The translations under genes and the position numbers were made by a program. Below the pieces are notes generated by a model. The model worked only from the letters and a program-made list of their open reading frames with translations. It ran no database searches and was not told the origin of the DNA. A stretch of DNA of 64,000 nt from Anaerolineales bacterium UBA6055 (GTDB lineage: Bacteria > Chloroflexota > Anaerolineae > Aggregatilineales > Phototrophicaceae). Below are positions 16,598 to 24,551 of this stretch, piece after piece (within the stretch, counting starts at the first letter, position 1; the number at the start of each line of letters is the position of its first letter). The stretch spans positions 44,382-108,381 of the forward strand of contig DIYL01000006.1 in NCBI GenBank assembly GCA_002428985.1. The letters run 5' to 3'.

Positions 16598-18817
16598 ATG
16601 AAACCACAAGAAGCAATAGACCTTTTGTCGTCGGGAAATATTCCGGAACAGCTAAGGATTGATGGATCTATAAGCATCAACGAATCTCATAATATAACAC
16701 AATTACCAAAGCACTTGCATATTACGGAGGACTTGGAATTAAACAGGCTAAATATAGATAGACTACCTGATTTTCTACATGTAGACGGTCGTTTATCCAT
16801 AAAGCATTGTCTCAGTTTACAAAAATTACCAGAGACATTAATCGTCAACAAAACTTTACAGATAGCTTCTTGTCCTCAAGTAGTTACCTTGCCTGATAAT
16901 CTTATAGTCAAGGGTGGTTTACAGATATTTTCTTGTCCTCAATTAATAACGTTACCTGATAATCTTACATCAGGTTATTTGAGTATTTATCATTGCGAAA
17001 ATTTGACCAAGTTACCAGATAAACTGATGTTAGATCGACTAGACATCACCAATTGCGAGAATTTGAGTGAGTTACCTGATAATATGATATTAGATTCGTT
17101 AACTATTCATCATTGTGAAAATTTAATCGAGTTGCCTGATAGCTTAATATTAAATTCACTACAACTTAGAAATTGCCCAAAGATAACTAGGTTACCGGAT
17201 CATCTAAAAATAAATTCATTGAGTCTCTACGATTGTGAAAACATAATAGAATTATCCAATGTTTTTATATCATTTTCTCTTATTATCGAAAATTGCAAAA
17301 GTCTTAGAGAGTTGCCTGATAAACTGATATTAAATCGACTAAATATCACCAATTGCGAAAATTTGACTAAGTTACCCGATCACTTGACGCTAGATTCATT
17401 AAACATCAAAAATTGTAAAAGTCTTGGAGAGTTGCCTGATAAACTGATATTAAATCGACTAAATATCACCAATTGCGAAAATTTGACCAAGTTACCAGAT
17501 CACCTGACATTACATTCATTGGCTATCTCTAGATGTAAAAACTTAAAGAGTTTGCCTAATCATCTAACATTGAGTTACTTGAGTATCGGTAGTTCCGAAG
17601 ATTTTAAGTTAGCAGGTCACCTGAGCTTACATTCATTGTACATAGGTCATTGCAAAAATTTTAAGCTTTCTAGTAACCTAACTGTAAATGAATTGACTAT
17701 AAAAAATTGTGAAAACTTCGAATTACTGAATAAACTGACAATAAATCGACTAAGAATCAGCCTTTGTAAAGACTTTAAGTTACCTGATAAGTTAGAGGTT
17801 ATAACTTTATCTCTTTTCAGTAATGTAACGTTAAAGCGTCTTCCGCCAGAAATTATCATTCGAGACAAATTATCTATTAAGAGATGTCACTTACTCGAAA
17901 ACTTACCGAATACATTGCATCTCAAAAGTCTATTTCTATCACATTGTCCAAATTTAACAGAATACCCTCAAGAAAATCTACTAGTAACAGATTATTTTAC
18001 AATTGATAATTGCACTCAATTGCTAGCATTAACTCAATTTATGTTACCGTCTGCTAAAAATTCTCTTAAGTTTTCTAGATCTAAGGAACTCACTAGATTA
18101 CCTAATAATTTACCAAATGGTATCTCTCTCAATTTAGACTTTTGTACAAATTTAACTGAGTTACCCAATCATCTTGAAACGCTTGGAGATGTTATATTAA
18201 AATGGTGTACTTCACTTACACAACTACCATCTAACTTGAAGCATTGCTCCAAGTTAACGATAAATGCTTGCAGTCAACTCCGGTCTTTACCTAATATCGA
18301 AAAAATCGACGATAATATCTTGACCATACCTAATAATCCATTACTTGAGTCTCTGCCAGATACACTTGCACCTTGCAAGATTTACCTTAATGAACAGAAC
18401 GAACTCTTAATACGGAATACACCACTATCAGTCTTAGAAAAACATACATTGATATGGTTAGTGTGGAGAACTGAAGTTTCCGCAACTTTTCTCAAACATC
18501 CTGAACGCCTGACCGTCGATGACATCTTTGGAGAACAAAATCTTGAAGTCCGTCGATTCATTATTGAACGTATCAGTGAAGAACAATTGATGGAAATATT
18601 CGGCGCAAAACCGATTCAACAAGATCGTTATGGTGAATTATATCGCATCGACTTGCCAGATGGTGACGAACCAATAGTAATGGTCAAAGTGAAAGATGCC
18701 AGTACTGATCGCGAGTATTTCCTGACTGTTCCACCCAATATGCGAACAGCGCATCAAGCCGTTGCGTGGACATTTGGCATGACACCCGATGACTACAATC
18801 CGCTGATTGAAACATAA
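16598..18817 (+). CDS. Leucine-rich-repeat protein with C-terminal DUF6745 domain
   Basis: 739 residues; GGAG lies 7 bases before the ATG. Residues ~15-590 are ~20-residue repeats of the type 'L-x-I-x-x-C-x-N-L-x-x-LPDxL', a Cys-bearing bacterial LRR with an asparagine/cysteine ladder. No signal peptide is seen. Residues ~615-739 match DUF6745: 'GEQNLEVRRFIIERI', 'YRIDLPDGDEPIVMVKVKD', 'FLTVPPNMRTAHQAVAWTFGM' and a terminal 'YNPLIET'. The DUF6745 part is usual in GC-balanced context, while the repeats are AT-rich. Function unknown; the LRR suggests ligand or partner binding. A 17-codon copy of the DUF6745 end occurs after the next gene. Confidence 0.85.
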   Translation: MKPQEAIDLLSSGNIPEQLRIDGSISINESHNITQLPKHLHITEDLELNRLNIDRLPDFLHVDGRLSIKHCLSLQKLPETLIVNKTLQIASCPQVVTLPDNLIVKGGLQIFSCPQLITLPDNLTSGYLSIYHCENLTKLPDKLMLDRLDITNCENLSELPDNMILDSLTIHHCENLIELPDSLILNSLQLRNCPKITRLPDHLKINSLSLYDCENIIELSNVFISFSLIIENCKSLRELPDKLILNRLNITNCENLTKLPDHLTLDSLNIKNCKSLGELPDKLILNRLNITNCENLTKLPDHLTLHSLAISRCKNLKSLPNHLTLSYLSIGSSEDFKLAGHLSLHSLYIGHCKNFKLSSNLTVNELTIKNCENFELLNKLTINRLRISLCKDFKLPDKLEVITLSLFSNVTLKRLPPEIIIRDKLSIKRCHLLENLPNTLHLKSLFLSHCPNLTEYPQENLLVTDYFTIDNCTQLLALTQFMLPSAKNSLKFSRSKELTRLPNNLPNGISLNLDFCTNLTELPNHLETLGDVILKWCTSLTQLPSNLKHCSKLTINACSQLRSLPNIEKIDDNILTIPNNPLLESLPDTLAPCKIYLNEQNELLIRNTPLSVLEKHTLIWLVWRTEVSATFLKHPERLTVDDIFGEQNLEVRRFIIERISEEQLMEIFGAKPIQQDRYGELYRIDLPDGDEPIVMVKVKDASTDREYFLTVPPNMRTAHQAVAWTFGMTPDDYNPLIET
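17296..17535 (+). repeat. 120-bp tandem duplication inside the LRR gene
   Basis: Two consecutive 120-base units (about 17296-17415 and 17416-17535) encode a pair of LRR units each. The first ~85 bases of each unit are nearly identical, showing a recent in-frame duplication. Confidence 0.75.
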
Positions 18818-18821
18818 AAAA

Positions 18822-18830
18822 TGATATAAT
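18822..18830 (+). promoter_or_regulatory. Extended -10 promoter for the Uma2 gene
   Basis: TGATATAAT is a perfect extended -10 element (TGnTATAAT) 30 bases before the Uma2 start codon, within a short gap after the DUF6745 stop. No good -35 is seen at 16-18 bases, as expected for this class. Confidence 0.5.
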
Positions 18831-18859
18831 ATAGTCAGCAATCAGCGCGAGGAACACTC

Positions 18860-19414
18860 ATGGCAATTCAACCTGTAGTCAAAATTACAGCCAAATCGTA
18901 TTTCCAACTAGACGACTATCAACAGCATGATCTTATTCAACTCATCAATGGTGAGGTAGTACTTGATATGCCCCCTATCCCCAGACATCAAGATATTGTG
19001 CGTGAAATACTGGTGATGTTAACCCTCATTGCGCGCACAATTGGCGGTAAAGCCTATGATTCACCGATTGAACTCTATCTGGATGAAAGCAATGTTTATG
19101 AACCGGATGTGTTGTATATGTCGCCAGATAGTAAGTGTAAAGTTAAAGTCAAACGGCTAGAAGGCGCACCAGAGTTGGTTGTTGAAGTACTCTCGCCGAG
19201 TACCGCCAAATATGACAAACGTGAAAAATTTGCTGGATATGAAGAACATGGCGTACAAGAGTATTGGATTGTTGACCCTGTGTATGAGTTGATCGATGTA
19301 TGGTCACTTGATGGTGGCAAATTCGTACATCAAGGTGTTTACAGTGTGGATGATAAATTCAAATCATTGGTACTGAACATGAATATAGAAGTTAAACCCC
19401 TGTTTGATTTATAG
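18860..19414 (+). CDS. Uma2 family protein (PD-(D/E)XK nuclease-like fold)
   Basis: 184 residues; GAGGA lies 6 bases before the ATG. It shows the Uma2/DUF820 core: 'LINGEVVLDMPPIPRHQDIV', 'YEPDVLYM' (catalytic Asp), 'PELVVEVLSPST' (E of the E-x-S motif), 'DKREKFAGYEEHGVQEYWIVDP'. The family has a restriction-endonuclease fold and is greatly expanded in Chloroflexota and cyanobacteria, often beside mobile or defence genes; its substrate is not established. Directly after the stop lies a 54-base remnant of a DUF6745 gene, so this gene sits between a DUF6745 gene and a second DUF6745 end. Confidence 0.9.
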   Translation: MAIQPVVKITAKSYFQLDDYQQHDLIQLINGEVVLDMPPIPRHQDIVREILVMLTLIARTIGGKAYDSPIELYLDESNVYEPDVLYMSPDSKCKVKVKRLEGAPELVVEVLSPSTAKYDKREKFAGYEEHGVQEYWIVDPVYELIDVWSLDGGKFVHQGVYSVDDKFKSLVLNMNIEVKPLFDL

Positions 19415-19419
19415 ATTTC

Positions 19420-19473
19420 GCGTGGACATTTGGCATGACACCCGACGAGTATAACCCACTGCTTGAGACTTGA
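19420..19473 (+). pseudogene. Remnant 3' end of a DUF6745 gene
   Basis: 54 bases align without gaps to the last 54 bases of the DUF6745 gene (18764-18817). The first 26 bases are identical; the remaining 28 differ at about 8 positions, mostly silent, and both end in a stop after a '...NPL.ET' peptide. It lies five bases after the Uma2 stop with no upstream part of the gene. It is a relic of a diverged paralogue, not a fresh copy. Confidence 0.8.
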
Positions 19474-19483
19474 GAGCACAACT

Positions 19484-20800
19484 ATGACTTACTCAAACAT
19501 AAAAATGTATCGAGGAATTCTTCTTTGCATATGTCTATTTTCTATTAGTTTCACCACATTAGGTGTGGAAAACGAAGCATACACTTTGATCGGACGGATG
19601 GCGCAAGATCGTGTGGTTATTACATCACTCGATGAGCCAGAAAATGTGATCCTTGAACTTGAGAATGTGACCTTATTTGATGGCAACCCTGAGTTGGAGT
19701 GGTTGCTACATCCACATGAAATCAAACTATCGCCTGATAAACAACAAATTGCGTTTGTGACTGTTCAACCTGATATATACAATTTAAACATCATCACATT
19801 GTCTACATTGAGTAAACGGACAATCCCTTTACCATATCCTGCAACAGCAGAATGGTCACCAAATGGGGACGCGATATTTATTTCACTGTTTAGAACACTT
19901 TATATTGATAGAGTTTACCAATACGAAGATTCTGTTACAGGATTTATCTATAATCTGGAGATAGACGAACTGATTGAGGTGCCTGTAACTGGAATTTCCC
20001 ATATCCAAGGGTCGGATGAGAATGATGCCTTTTTGATCGGAAGAGATAGCAACTCTGGACAAGCGCTTTACAAGGTGTCTAGTCGAGGGGAAGATTTTGT
20101 CAAATTGACGGACTTTGCGAATGTCTCACTCTTTCCAGATCGAACAGTAACGCGAATTTGCCCACCAATGGTAATCGATACGGACGCGAATTTGGTTTAT
20201 TTTACAGAGCGATGCGAAACGCTTTCACCATCCTCGTCGAATCTATTGTCCTTATCTATGCCAGATATGACAGTGCGATACGAAACTGATTTGAGTGAAT
20301 TTGAAGCTGAGGAGATAACGGGAGTAGATGCTGTTCGCCCGTTGACAATGACAATGATAGATGAGGACATCTATGTTGTGACGAATGCTAATATTTGGTC
20401 ACGGGGAGGGCGCTTAGATGGTTGGCGTGTACTCAAACTAACAGCTGATCAAGATGTACGTGTCCTTTTCGAAACAGAGCGGGTTAATTGGAATCCGATT
20501 CATCATGCGACATTCTCACCCGATGGTCAGTATGTTGCACTATCTGCACAGTCAACTATAGCGGTGGTGAATCTAGATACTGGTAACATGTGGGAAGCAA
20601 CCTTAACTGAAGAGGTGGACGAATGGGTATGTTCATTCCACTGGATTAGCGATAGTGAGCTAATGTTTGATGCCAGTGGTCTCTGTGCAACACATGCAGC
20701 AGGTGCTGTGAACAGTATACCGGGGCGTATCTACAAATTTGATGTAATTACAGAATCACTTGTGATGCTTGTAGAAAGCGATGCTTGGCTACTCCAATAG
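19484..20800 (+). CDS. Exported TolB/PD40-like beta-propeller protein
   Basis: 438 residues from the ATG at 19484; the ribosome site is weak. Residues ~8-28 ('MYRGILLCICLFSISFTTLG') are a signal peptide or anchor. The rest has PD40/WD40-like blades: 'IKLSPDKQQIAFVTVQ', 'AEWSPNGDAIFISLF', 'HATFSPDGQYVALSAQ', 'VCSFHWISDSELMFDASG', typical of TolB-like repeats at the outer cell surface. The function is not recognisable; such propellers often act as protein-protein scaffolds. It starts 11 bases after the DUF6745 remnant. Confidence 0.75.
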   Translation: MTYSNIKMYRGILLCICLFSISFTTLGVENEAYTLIGRMAQDRVVITSLDEPENVILELENVTLFDGNPELEWLLHPHEIKLSPDKQQIAFVTVQPDIYNLNIITLSTLSKRTIPLPYPATAEWSPNGDAIFISLFRTLYIDRVYQYEDSVTGFIYNLEIDELIEVPVTGISHIQGSDENDAFLIGRDSNSGQALYKVSSRGEDFVKLTDFANVSLFPDRTVTRICPPMVIDTDANLVYFTERCETLSPSSSNLLSLSMPDMTVRYETDLSEFEAEEITGVDAVRPLTMTMIDEDIYVVTNANIWSRGGRLDGWRVLKLTADQDVRVLFETERVNWNPIHHATFSPDGQYVALSAQSTIAVVNLDTGNMWEATLTEEVDEWVCSFHWISDSELMFDASGLCATHAAGAVNSIPGRIYKFDVITESLVMLVESDAWLLQ

Positions 20801-21075
20801 TAAGTGAGTTTTTTCTACTTAATGATTATGAAAAGTCAGATAGTGTATCGAAAACGGTGGAAATTTTGTAAATACTCGTTTCTGCAAATTCCTGTTACTG
20901 GTTTTTGGTTATTCGTGATTTGTAAATGTACTCGGAAGACAAGCCATTTTACCAATAACTAACGACCAATAACCAATAATTACACAAGATGCTAATTGAA
21001 ACAAATTTACGCATCTGAAAGTTACACCGAAATAGATACACTACCAAAAGTCACGAAGCAAGTTGTCGTGGTGGT

Positions 21076-21142
21076 TGTTTTGCGGTAATCTCGGATGTAA
21101 ACAGATTTATTACCGAAAGGATTCCGATGCAACAGAATCATT
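21076..21142 (+). repeat. Copy of the 23346 gene leader and start codon
   Basis: These 67 bases match 23295-23361 with a constant offset of 2219 and few mismatches: the leader 'TGTTTTGCGGTAATCTCGG', the ribosome site GAAAGGA and ATGCAAC. After about five codons the similarity ends, so no gene follows here. The two copies bracket the 2.2-kb AT-rich island. Confidence 0.85.
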
Positions 21143-21373
21143 GGCTTCTAATCTTGAGGCAGCTGCTACGAAAAATTTGGGAAGGCAAATTATGTCAAAA
21201 TTCATGAGTGTGTTTTCCGTAGTGATAGTTAACTTTTCACATACTATAGCGATTTATACTAAAAATAGTGAATATTAAATATATTACAAATATTTAGTCG
21301 TAAACATCACGAAGTGAAGGAAGGATCTACCATATATTAGTCAGTTTTGCAAAAAATAAGCATCTCAATTTTG

Positions 21374-21604
21374 TTACATTTGGCAAGTTTTTTTTAGAAC
21401 CATATAAGAATCTATATTTGCAAATGGTATAGTTACAAACAATAGAACAAATATAGCGGGAAGAGGGATAAGAGATGAGTTGGATATAGACCAACATATT
21501 GTTATTGTTATTGCTAGAATACGAATTGTAGAAGCAAAAGATAACATATAATATATCACCACATATTTATATCTTACCTTAACCTGTTTAGACCTATGTG
21601 TCAA
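21374..21604 (-). CDS. Doubtful small membrane ORF
   Basis: Up to 76 residues with two hydrophobic stretches ('IYYMLSFASTIRILAITITI' and 'LPAIFVLLFVTIPFA'). The only starts at the upstream end are TTG or GTG, and no clear ribosome site is seen. It lies in an AT-rich stretch where hydrophobic codons arise easily. It could be a real two-helix peptide of the island or chance. Confidence 0.25.
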   Translation of the reverse strand: MTHRSKQVKVRYKYVVIYYMLSFASTIRILAITITICWSISNSSLIPLPAIFVLLFVTIPFANIDSYMVLKKTCQM

Positions 21605-21739
21605 ATGTCAGTAATGTTGAGCAATCGGGTCGGATGTAAAACTTGAAGCGTTGCTAATTGCTAACTTCAATCAAACATAGACTCATTTTAAAAATATAGC
21701 ATCTGTGAAAAGTTGATAACCTAGTACTATTTAGTTATT

Positions 21740-22456
21740 TTATGCTTTTCCACTAGTGTGATCTTTTGTTGACATGTAGTTAGTTAGCTCTTTACGAAAG
21801 AACTCGGATAGCAACTCAGGTGGGACATTATCTTGGACTTTGTGAGCTAAACGCTTTAAGATTTCGTCTTCGGATTTAAGAAGTTCAATGCTAACTTTAT
21901 TAAAATTTAAACCTGCGCGAATGAATTCTGATTCTGCTTGAGATCTTTTACCACCCCAAGTCGCAACTTTGGTAACAAGTTCTTGAACTTTCTCCTCATT
22001 CATAATTTCTTCACGATAGGGAAATGCTATCATGTTTTCAGAGGTGTAAATAACATCATTCACAGATTCATAAAAATCTGCAACTAATTGATGTAATGAG
22101 TCTGGAGCATCTATATGATCTTGTTGAATATATTCACGTAGGGAATTAACTGCGTCACGATATTGAGGAAACACAATAAACAATTCTTTTAACTCATTAA
22201 TCATTATATTGACTTCTTCTTGACGTTCCTCCTCACTTATGTCGTCTTCGTCATCTGCTTCTCCTATACGAACATTTAAGACAATTATTGCTGCCAATGC
22301 AATGAAAGCCGCACCTAGAGTAAACAAATCCTGAGGTGTAGTTACCTCAGAGATCGAATTTATAATTAGACCGATTCCAAAGGTTGAGAGAATTGTTGGG
22401 AGATATTGAATTATGGATTGAAAGTATAGAGATAGTTGTTCAAAAGGAGAGCGCAT
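21740..22456 (-). CDS. Hypothetical two-helix membrane protein with soluble C-terminal domain
   Basis: 238 residues. Two hydrophobic segments (about 15-35 and 43-62) are followed by an acidic stretch 'EADDEDDISEEERQEE' and a ~170-residue helical cytosolic domain rich in Glu/Lys ('VQELVTKVATWGGKRSQ', 'LLKSEDEILKRLAHK'). No family is recognised. Its ATG overlaps the stop of the 66-residue gene upstream (TAATG), so the two form a translationally coupled pair. Both lie in the AT-rich island between duplicated leaders, which suggests horizontal acquisition. A membrane-anchored sensor or effector is conceivable but not shown. Confidence 0.7.
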   Translation of the reverse strand: MRSPFEQLSLYFQSIIQYLPTILSTFGIGLIINSISEVTTPQDLFTLGAAFIALAAIIVLNVRIGEADDEDDISEEERQEEVNIMINELKELFIVFPQYRDAVNSLREYIQQDHIDAPDSLHQLVADFYESVNDVIYTSENMIAFPYREEIMNEEKVQELVTKVATWGGKRSQAESEFIRAGLNFNKVSIELLKSEDEILKRLAHKVQDNVPPELLSEFFRKELTNYMSTKDHTSGKA

Positions 22457-22656
22457 TAGTCATCCGATTCGCTGGATGGTGTTATTATTTGTCGTGCAAT
22501 ATTTGAAACAATAATCCCTGCAAAAATTAGTGACAATATCACAAAAACGGAATTTAGAGTATCTGATGAATTGTTAGTAAGTAACCACGCTGTACTAACC
22601 CCTAATGCCAAACCAGCAATTAGATTGGTACGCAATATTCGTGTTTTGTCAGTCAT
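22456..22656 (-). CDS. Hypothetical small two-helix membrane protein
   Basis: 66 residues: a short basic N-terminus 'MTDKTRILRTN', TM1 'LIAGLALGVSTAWLL', a polar loop 'TNNSSDTLNS', TM2 'VFVILSLIFAGIIVSNIA', and an acidic tail. It is upstream of and coupled by a TAATG overlap to the 238-residue membrane protein. The ribosome site is weak. It may be a partner subunit of its neighbour. No family recognised. Confidence 0.6.
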   Translation of the reverse strand: MTDKTRILRTNLIAGLALGVSTAWLLTNNSSDTLNSVFVILSLIFAGIIVSNIARQIITPSSESDD

Positions 22657-23345
22657 CTTTTTAAAACCAACTATTTTTATTTGCTTAAGTAGTATAGCAT
22701 GTGTTCGTTTTTTGTTACAACAGTTTAGTAGAAGGAGAGGAAGGTCTAGCTCATTAAGGAAGACTTGTAATTATTAAAGTTAATACATTTAGGATAATAG
22801 TGGGATTTTTTATTTATAATTTGTTAATATTTTGACAAGTTAGAATATTTTAAAAATTTGTCACGATACTTAAATGGAATAATTCTACAAATCAATATAT
22901 ATTGATTGATTATTAATTTTTGTTATTAATCATAATAAATAATAGTAATATAGCCATGATAGAAAAGCTATGGAGACATTAAGGTATATAAATTTTAACT
23001 TTGGTTAAATTTTATATTAACCATGGGTTGAGTAGATTTTTTTTAAATGTGTTTATCTCATAAGTGAATGGGATGAGTATAAAAAAGAACATCCCAATGA
23101 ATGATAATGATATAGAGCCAAATATTCCAAATAAGGTTGAGAAGGTGATGAGAGGGATTAGAACTTTCAATTTTATCATAATGTTAGTCCACATAATACT
23201 TCTTTTTCTAGAATATATCAAAATAGGTTATGTGTCAATCAAGTTGAGTTATGCCACAACATATTCGTGTACAAAATAAGTTTGTCCTGTCAGGTGTTTT
23301 GCGGTAATCTCGGATGTAAATAGACTTATTATCGAAAGGATTCCG
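22657..23345. other. Very AT-rich gap of the island
   Basis: 689 bases of strongly AT-rich sequence holding only one doubtful ORF (23012-23194) and, at its right end, the leader repeat copy 23295-23345 that drives the gene at 23346. No RNA gene or clear promoter was recognised in the remainder. Confidence 0.5.
23012..23194 (-). CDS. Doubtful small membrane ORF
   Basis: Up to 60 residues from the ATG at 23194, or 54 from the ATG at 23179, which has GGA 8 bases upstream. It encodes one long or two short hydrophobic segments ('VLIPLITFSTLFGIFGSISL', 'IGMFFFILIPF') and a basic end. A stop-free run of this length is unlikely in such AT-rich DNA, which slightly favours a real gene. Confidence 0.3.
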   Translation of the reverse strand: MWTNIMIKLKVLIPLITFSTLFGIFGSISLSFIGMFFFILIPFTYEINTFKKNLLNPWLI

Positions 23346-23361
23346 ATGCAACCCAATCAAC
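23295..23361 (+). repeat. Leader repeat, functional copy
   Basis: Leader, ribosome site (GAAAGGA) and first codons of the gene at 23346; matching copy at 21076-21142. Confidence 0.85.
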
Positions 23362-23627
23362 GGCAAAAAGTGATGATCTTGTTTCTCAGTACGTCCGCAT
23401 TAGATAGCCCTGTTAAAGGTTGGACGATGTATGATGGTACTGGTAAAGAATCGTTTACCACGGGCGATAGTGATACCCCGCCTTATGAAAATGGTTTAGA
23501 AGCCTTGTTTGATGGCTGGCGTGTCATGCAATTCCCGACATTGATTCCACCGTATCCCGGTGAAGAATATACCACCTCATTTATGAAATATCCGTTCGTT
23601 TTTGAAAAATTAGAGGAGATAGATTAG
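23346..23627 (+). CDS. Hypothetical protein upstream of PhyH dioxygenase
   Basis: 93 residues with AAGGA 7 bases before the ATG. 'MILFLSTSALDSPVKGWTMYDGTG' opens the protein, then 'PYENGLEALFDGWRVMQFPTLIPPYPGEEYTTSFMKYPFVFEKLEE'. No membrane segment. The stop is immediately followed by the ATG of the dioxygenase, so the two are co-translated. It looks like a small partner of the dioxygenase (substrate presentation or assembly), which is inferred only from gene order. Family not recognised by name. Confidence 0.7.
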   Translation: MQPNQRQKVMILFLSTSALDSPVKGWTMYDGTGKESFTTGDSDTPPYENGLEALFDGWRVMQFPTLIPPYPGEEYTTSFMKYPFVFEKLEEID

Positions 23628-24476
23628 ATGGCTATTGATAAAAAATATTTGTTAAATTCTAAGCAGATGGCAGAATTTGTCGCGCGTGGGTTTTTACGCT
23701 TCGATTCACTCGTACCTGACGAAATCAATCAAGCGGTGATGCGTGATATTGATAATAATGCAATCCAAGGTGCGCCCGCCGGAACACCCATCGACGAATG
23801 TTATCATGGCACTGCCATTCGCGATTTATTGGATCTACCCGAAATTCAGGGTCTGATTTACAGTCTCGTCGGTGAAAATCCGCTGTTTGATCACGATGCT
23901 GTTCATGTGCGCGAGCCGAATCAAGGGAAAGCGCAGGGCTTGCATGCCGATTCTATCATTGATGTGCGCACGCACTTCGATATTCAAATTATGTACTTCC
24001 CGCATGATGTGCCGCTAGAAATGGGTGGCACACTGCTATTACCCGGTAGCCATTTCCGCAAAGTCAATGAAATGGACATCGCGTTCTACCAAAACATGCG
24101 CGGACAAATCCCGATGGTATGCGAAGCAGGTTCAATTCTCGTGTTGCATCATGGCATCTGGCACTGTGGACGACAAAACCAGACCGACCGTCGTCGCTAT
24201 ATGTTTAAAGTGCGCTTGAATCCAGCAGTCCGTCAGTTGCGTTTATGGAACACCGACGATCTCGAAGATGGATATGCTGACCATCAAGAAATTTTTGCCG
24301 GAAAAGCTCCAGAGGATGACATTCAGACCATTCTGAGCAAAATGGAACCATGGTTTGAACAAGCGTCCGGTCGCTTAGAAATTGTCAACCGTGTCAAATT
24401 ATGGCGATTCCTGACAGGTGATGAAGACTTTGATGTGCATTATTGGGTTACCCGCCTCGAAAATATGCCTGCTTAG
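23628..24476 (+). CDS. Phytanoyl-CoA dioxygenase (PhyH) family protein
   Basis: 282 residues; GGAG lies ~11 bases before the ATG and the start abuts the previous stop. A Fe(II)/2-oxoglutarate dioxygenase double-stranded beta-helix is indicated by H106-x-D108 ('GLHADS'), a distal H179 ('IWHCG') completing the facial triad, and a basic 'RRRYMFKVRL' segment where the 2-oxoglutarate-binding Arg is expected. 'PLEMGGTLLLPGSHFRK' is typical of the family. It would hydroxylate a small-molecule or lipid substrate using O2 and 2-oxoglutarate in the cytosol; the substrate is unknown. A terminator follows. Confidence 0.9.
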   Translation: MAIDKKYLLNSKQMAEFVARGFLRFDSLVPDEINQAVMRDIDNNAIQGAPAGTPIDECYHGTAIRDLLDLPEIQGLIYSLVGENPLFDHDAVHVREPNQGKAQGLHADSIIDVRTHFDIQIMYFPHDVPLEMGGTLLLPGSHFRKVNEMDIAFYQNMRGQIPMVCEAGSILVLHHGIWHCGRQNQTDRRRYMFKVRLNPAVRQLRLWNTDDLEDGYADHQEIFAGKAPEDDIQTILSKMEPWFEQASGRLEIVNRVKLWRFLTGDEDFDVHYWVTRLENMPA

Positions 24477-24495
24477 ATTCTGAAAATCACAAAAC

Positions 24496-24529
24496 AAAAA
24501 GGGACGTATATTTACACACATCCCTTTTT
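24496..24529. terminator. Bidirectional terminator between PhyH and the large TPR gene
   Basis: AAAAAGGGA (24496-24504) pairs with TCCCTTTTT (24521-24529). A/T tracts on both sides allow function on either strand between two convergent genes. Confidence 0.8.
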
Positions 24530-24551
24530 TGATTTATCTATATGTCGAATT

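Larger units (their letters stand above)
20801..21739. other. AT-rich gap with leader duplication
   Basis: 939 bases without a well-supported gene. It holds a copy of another gene's leader (21076-21142) and one doubtful small ORF (21374-21604). Base composition shifts to AT-rich from about 20.8 kb, marking the start of an accessory island. Nothing else was recognised. Confidence 0.6.

Noticed and set aside
21063..21278. 71-codon frame over the duplicated leader
   Set aside because: It starts inside a copy of another gene's leader in a different frame and has no protein-like content.
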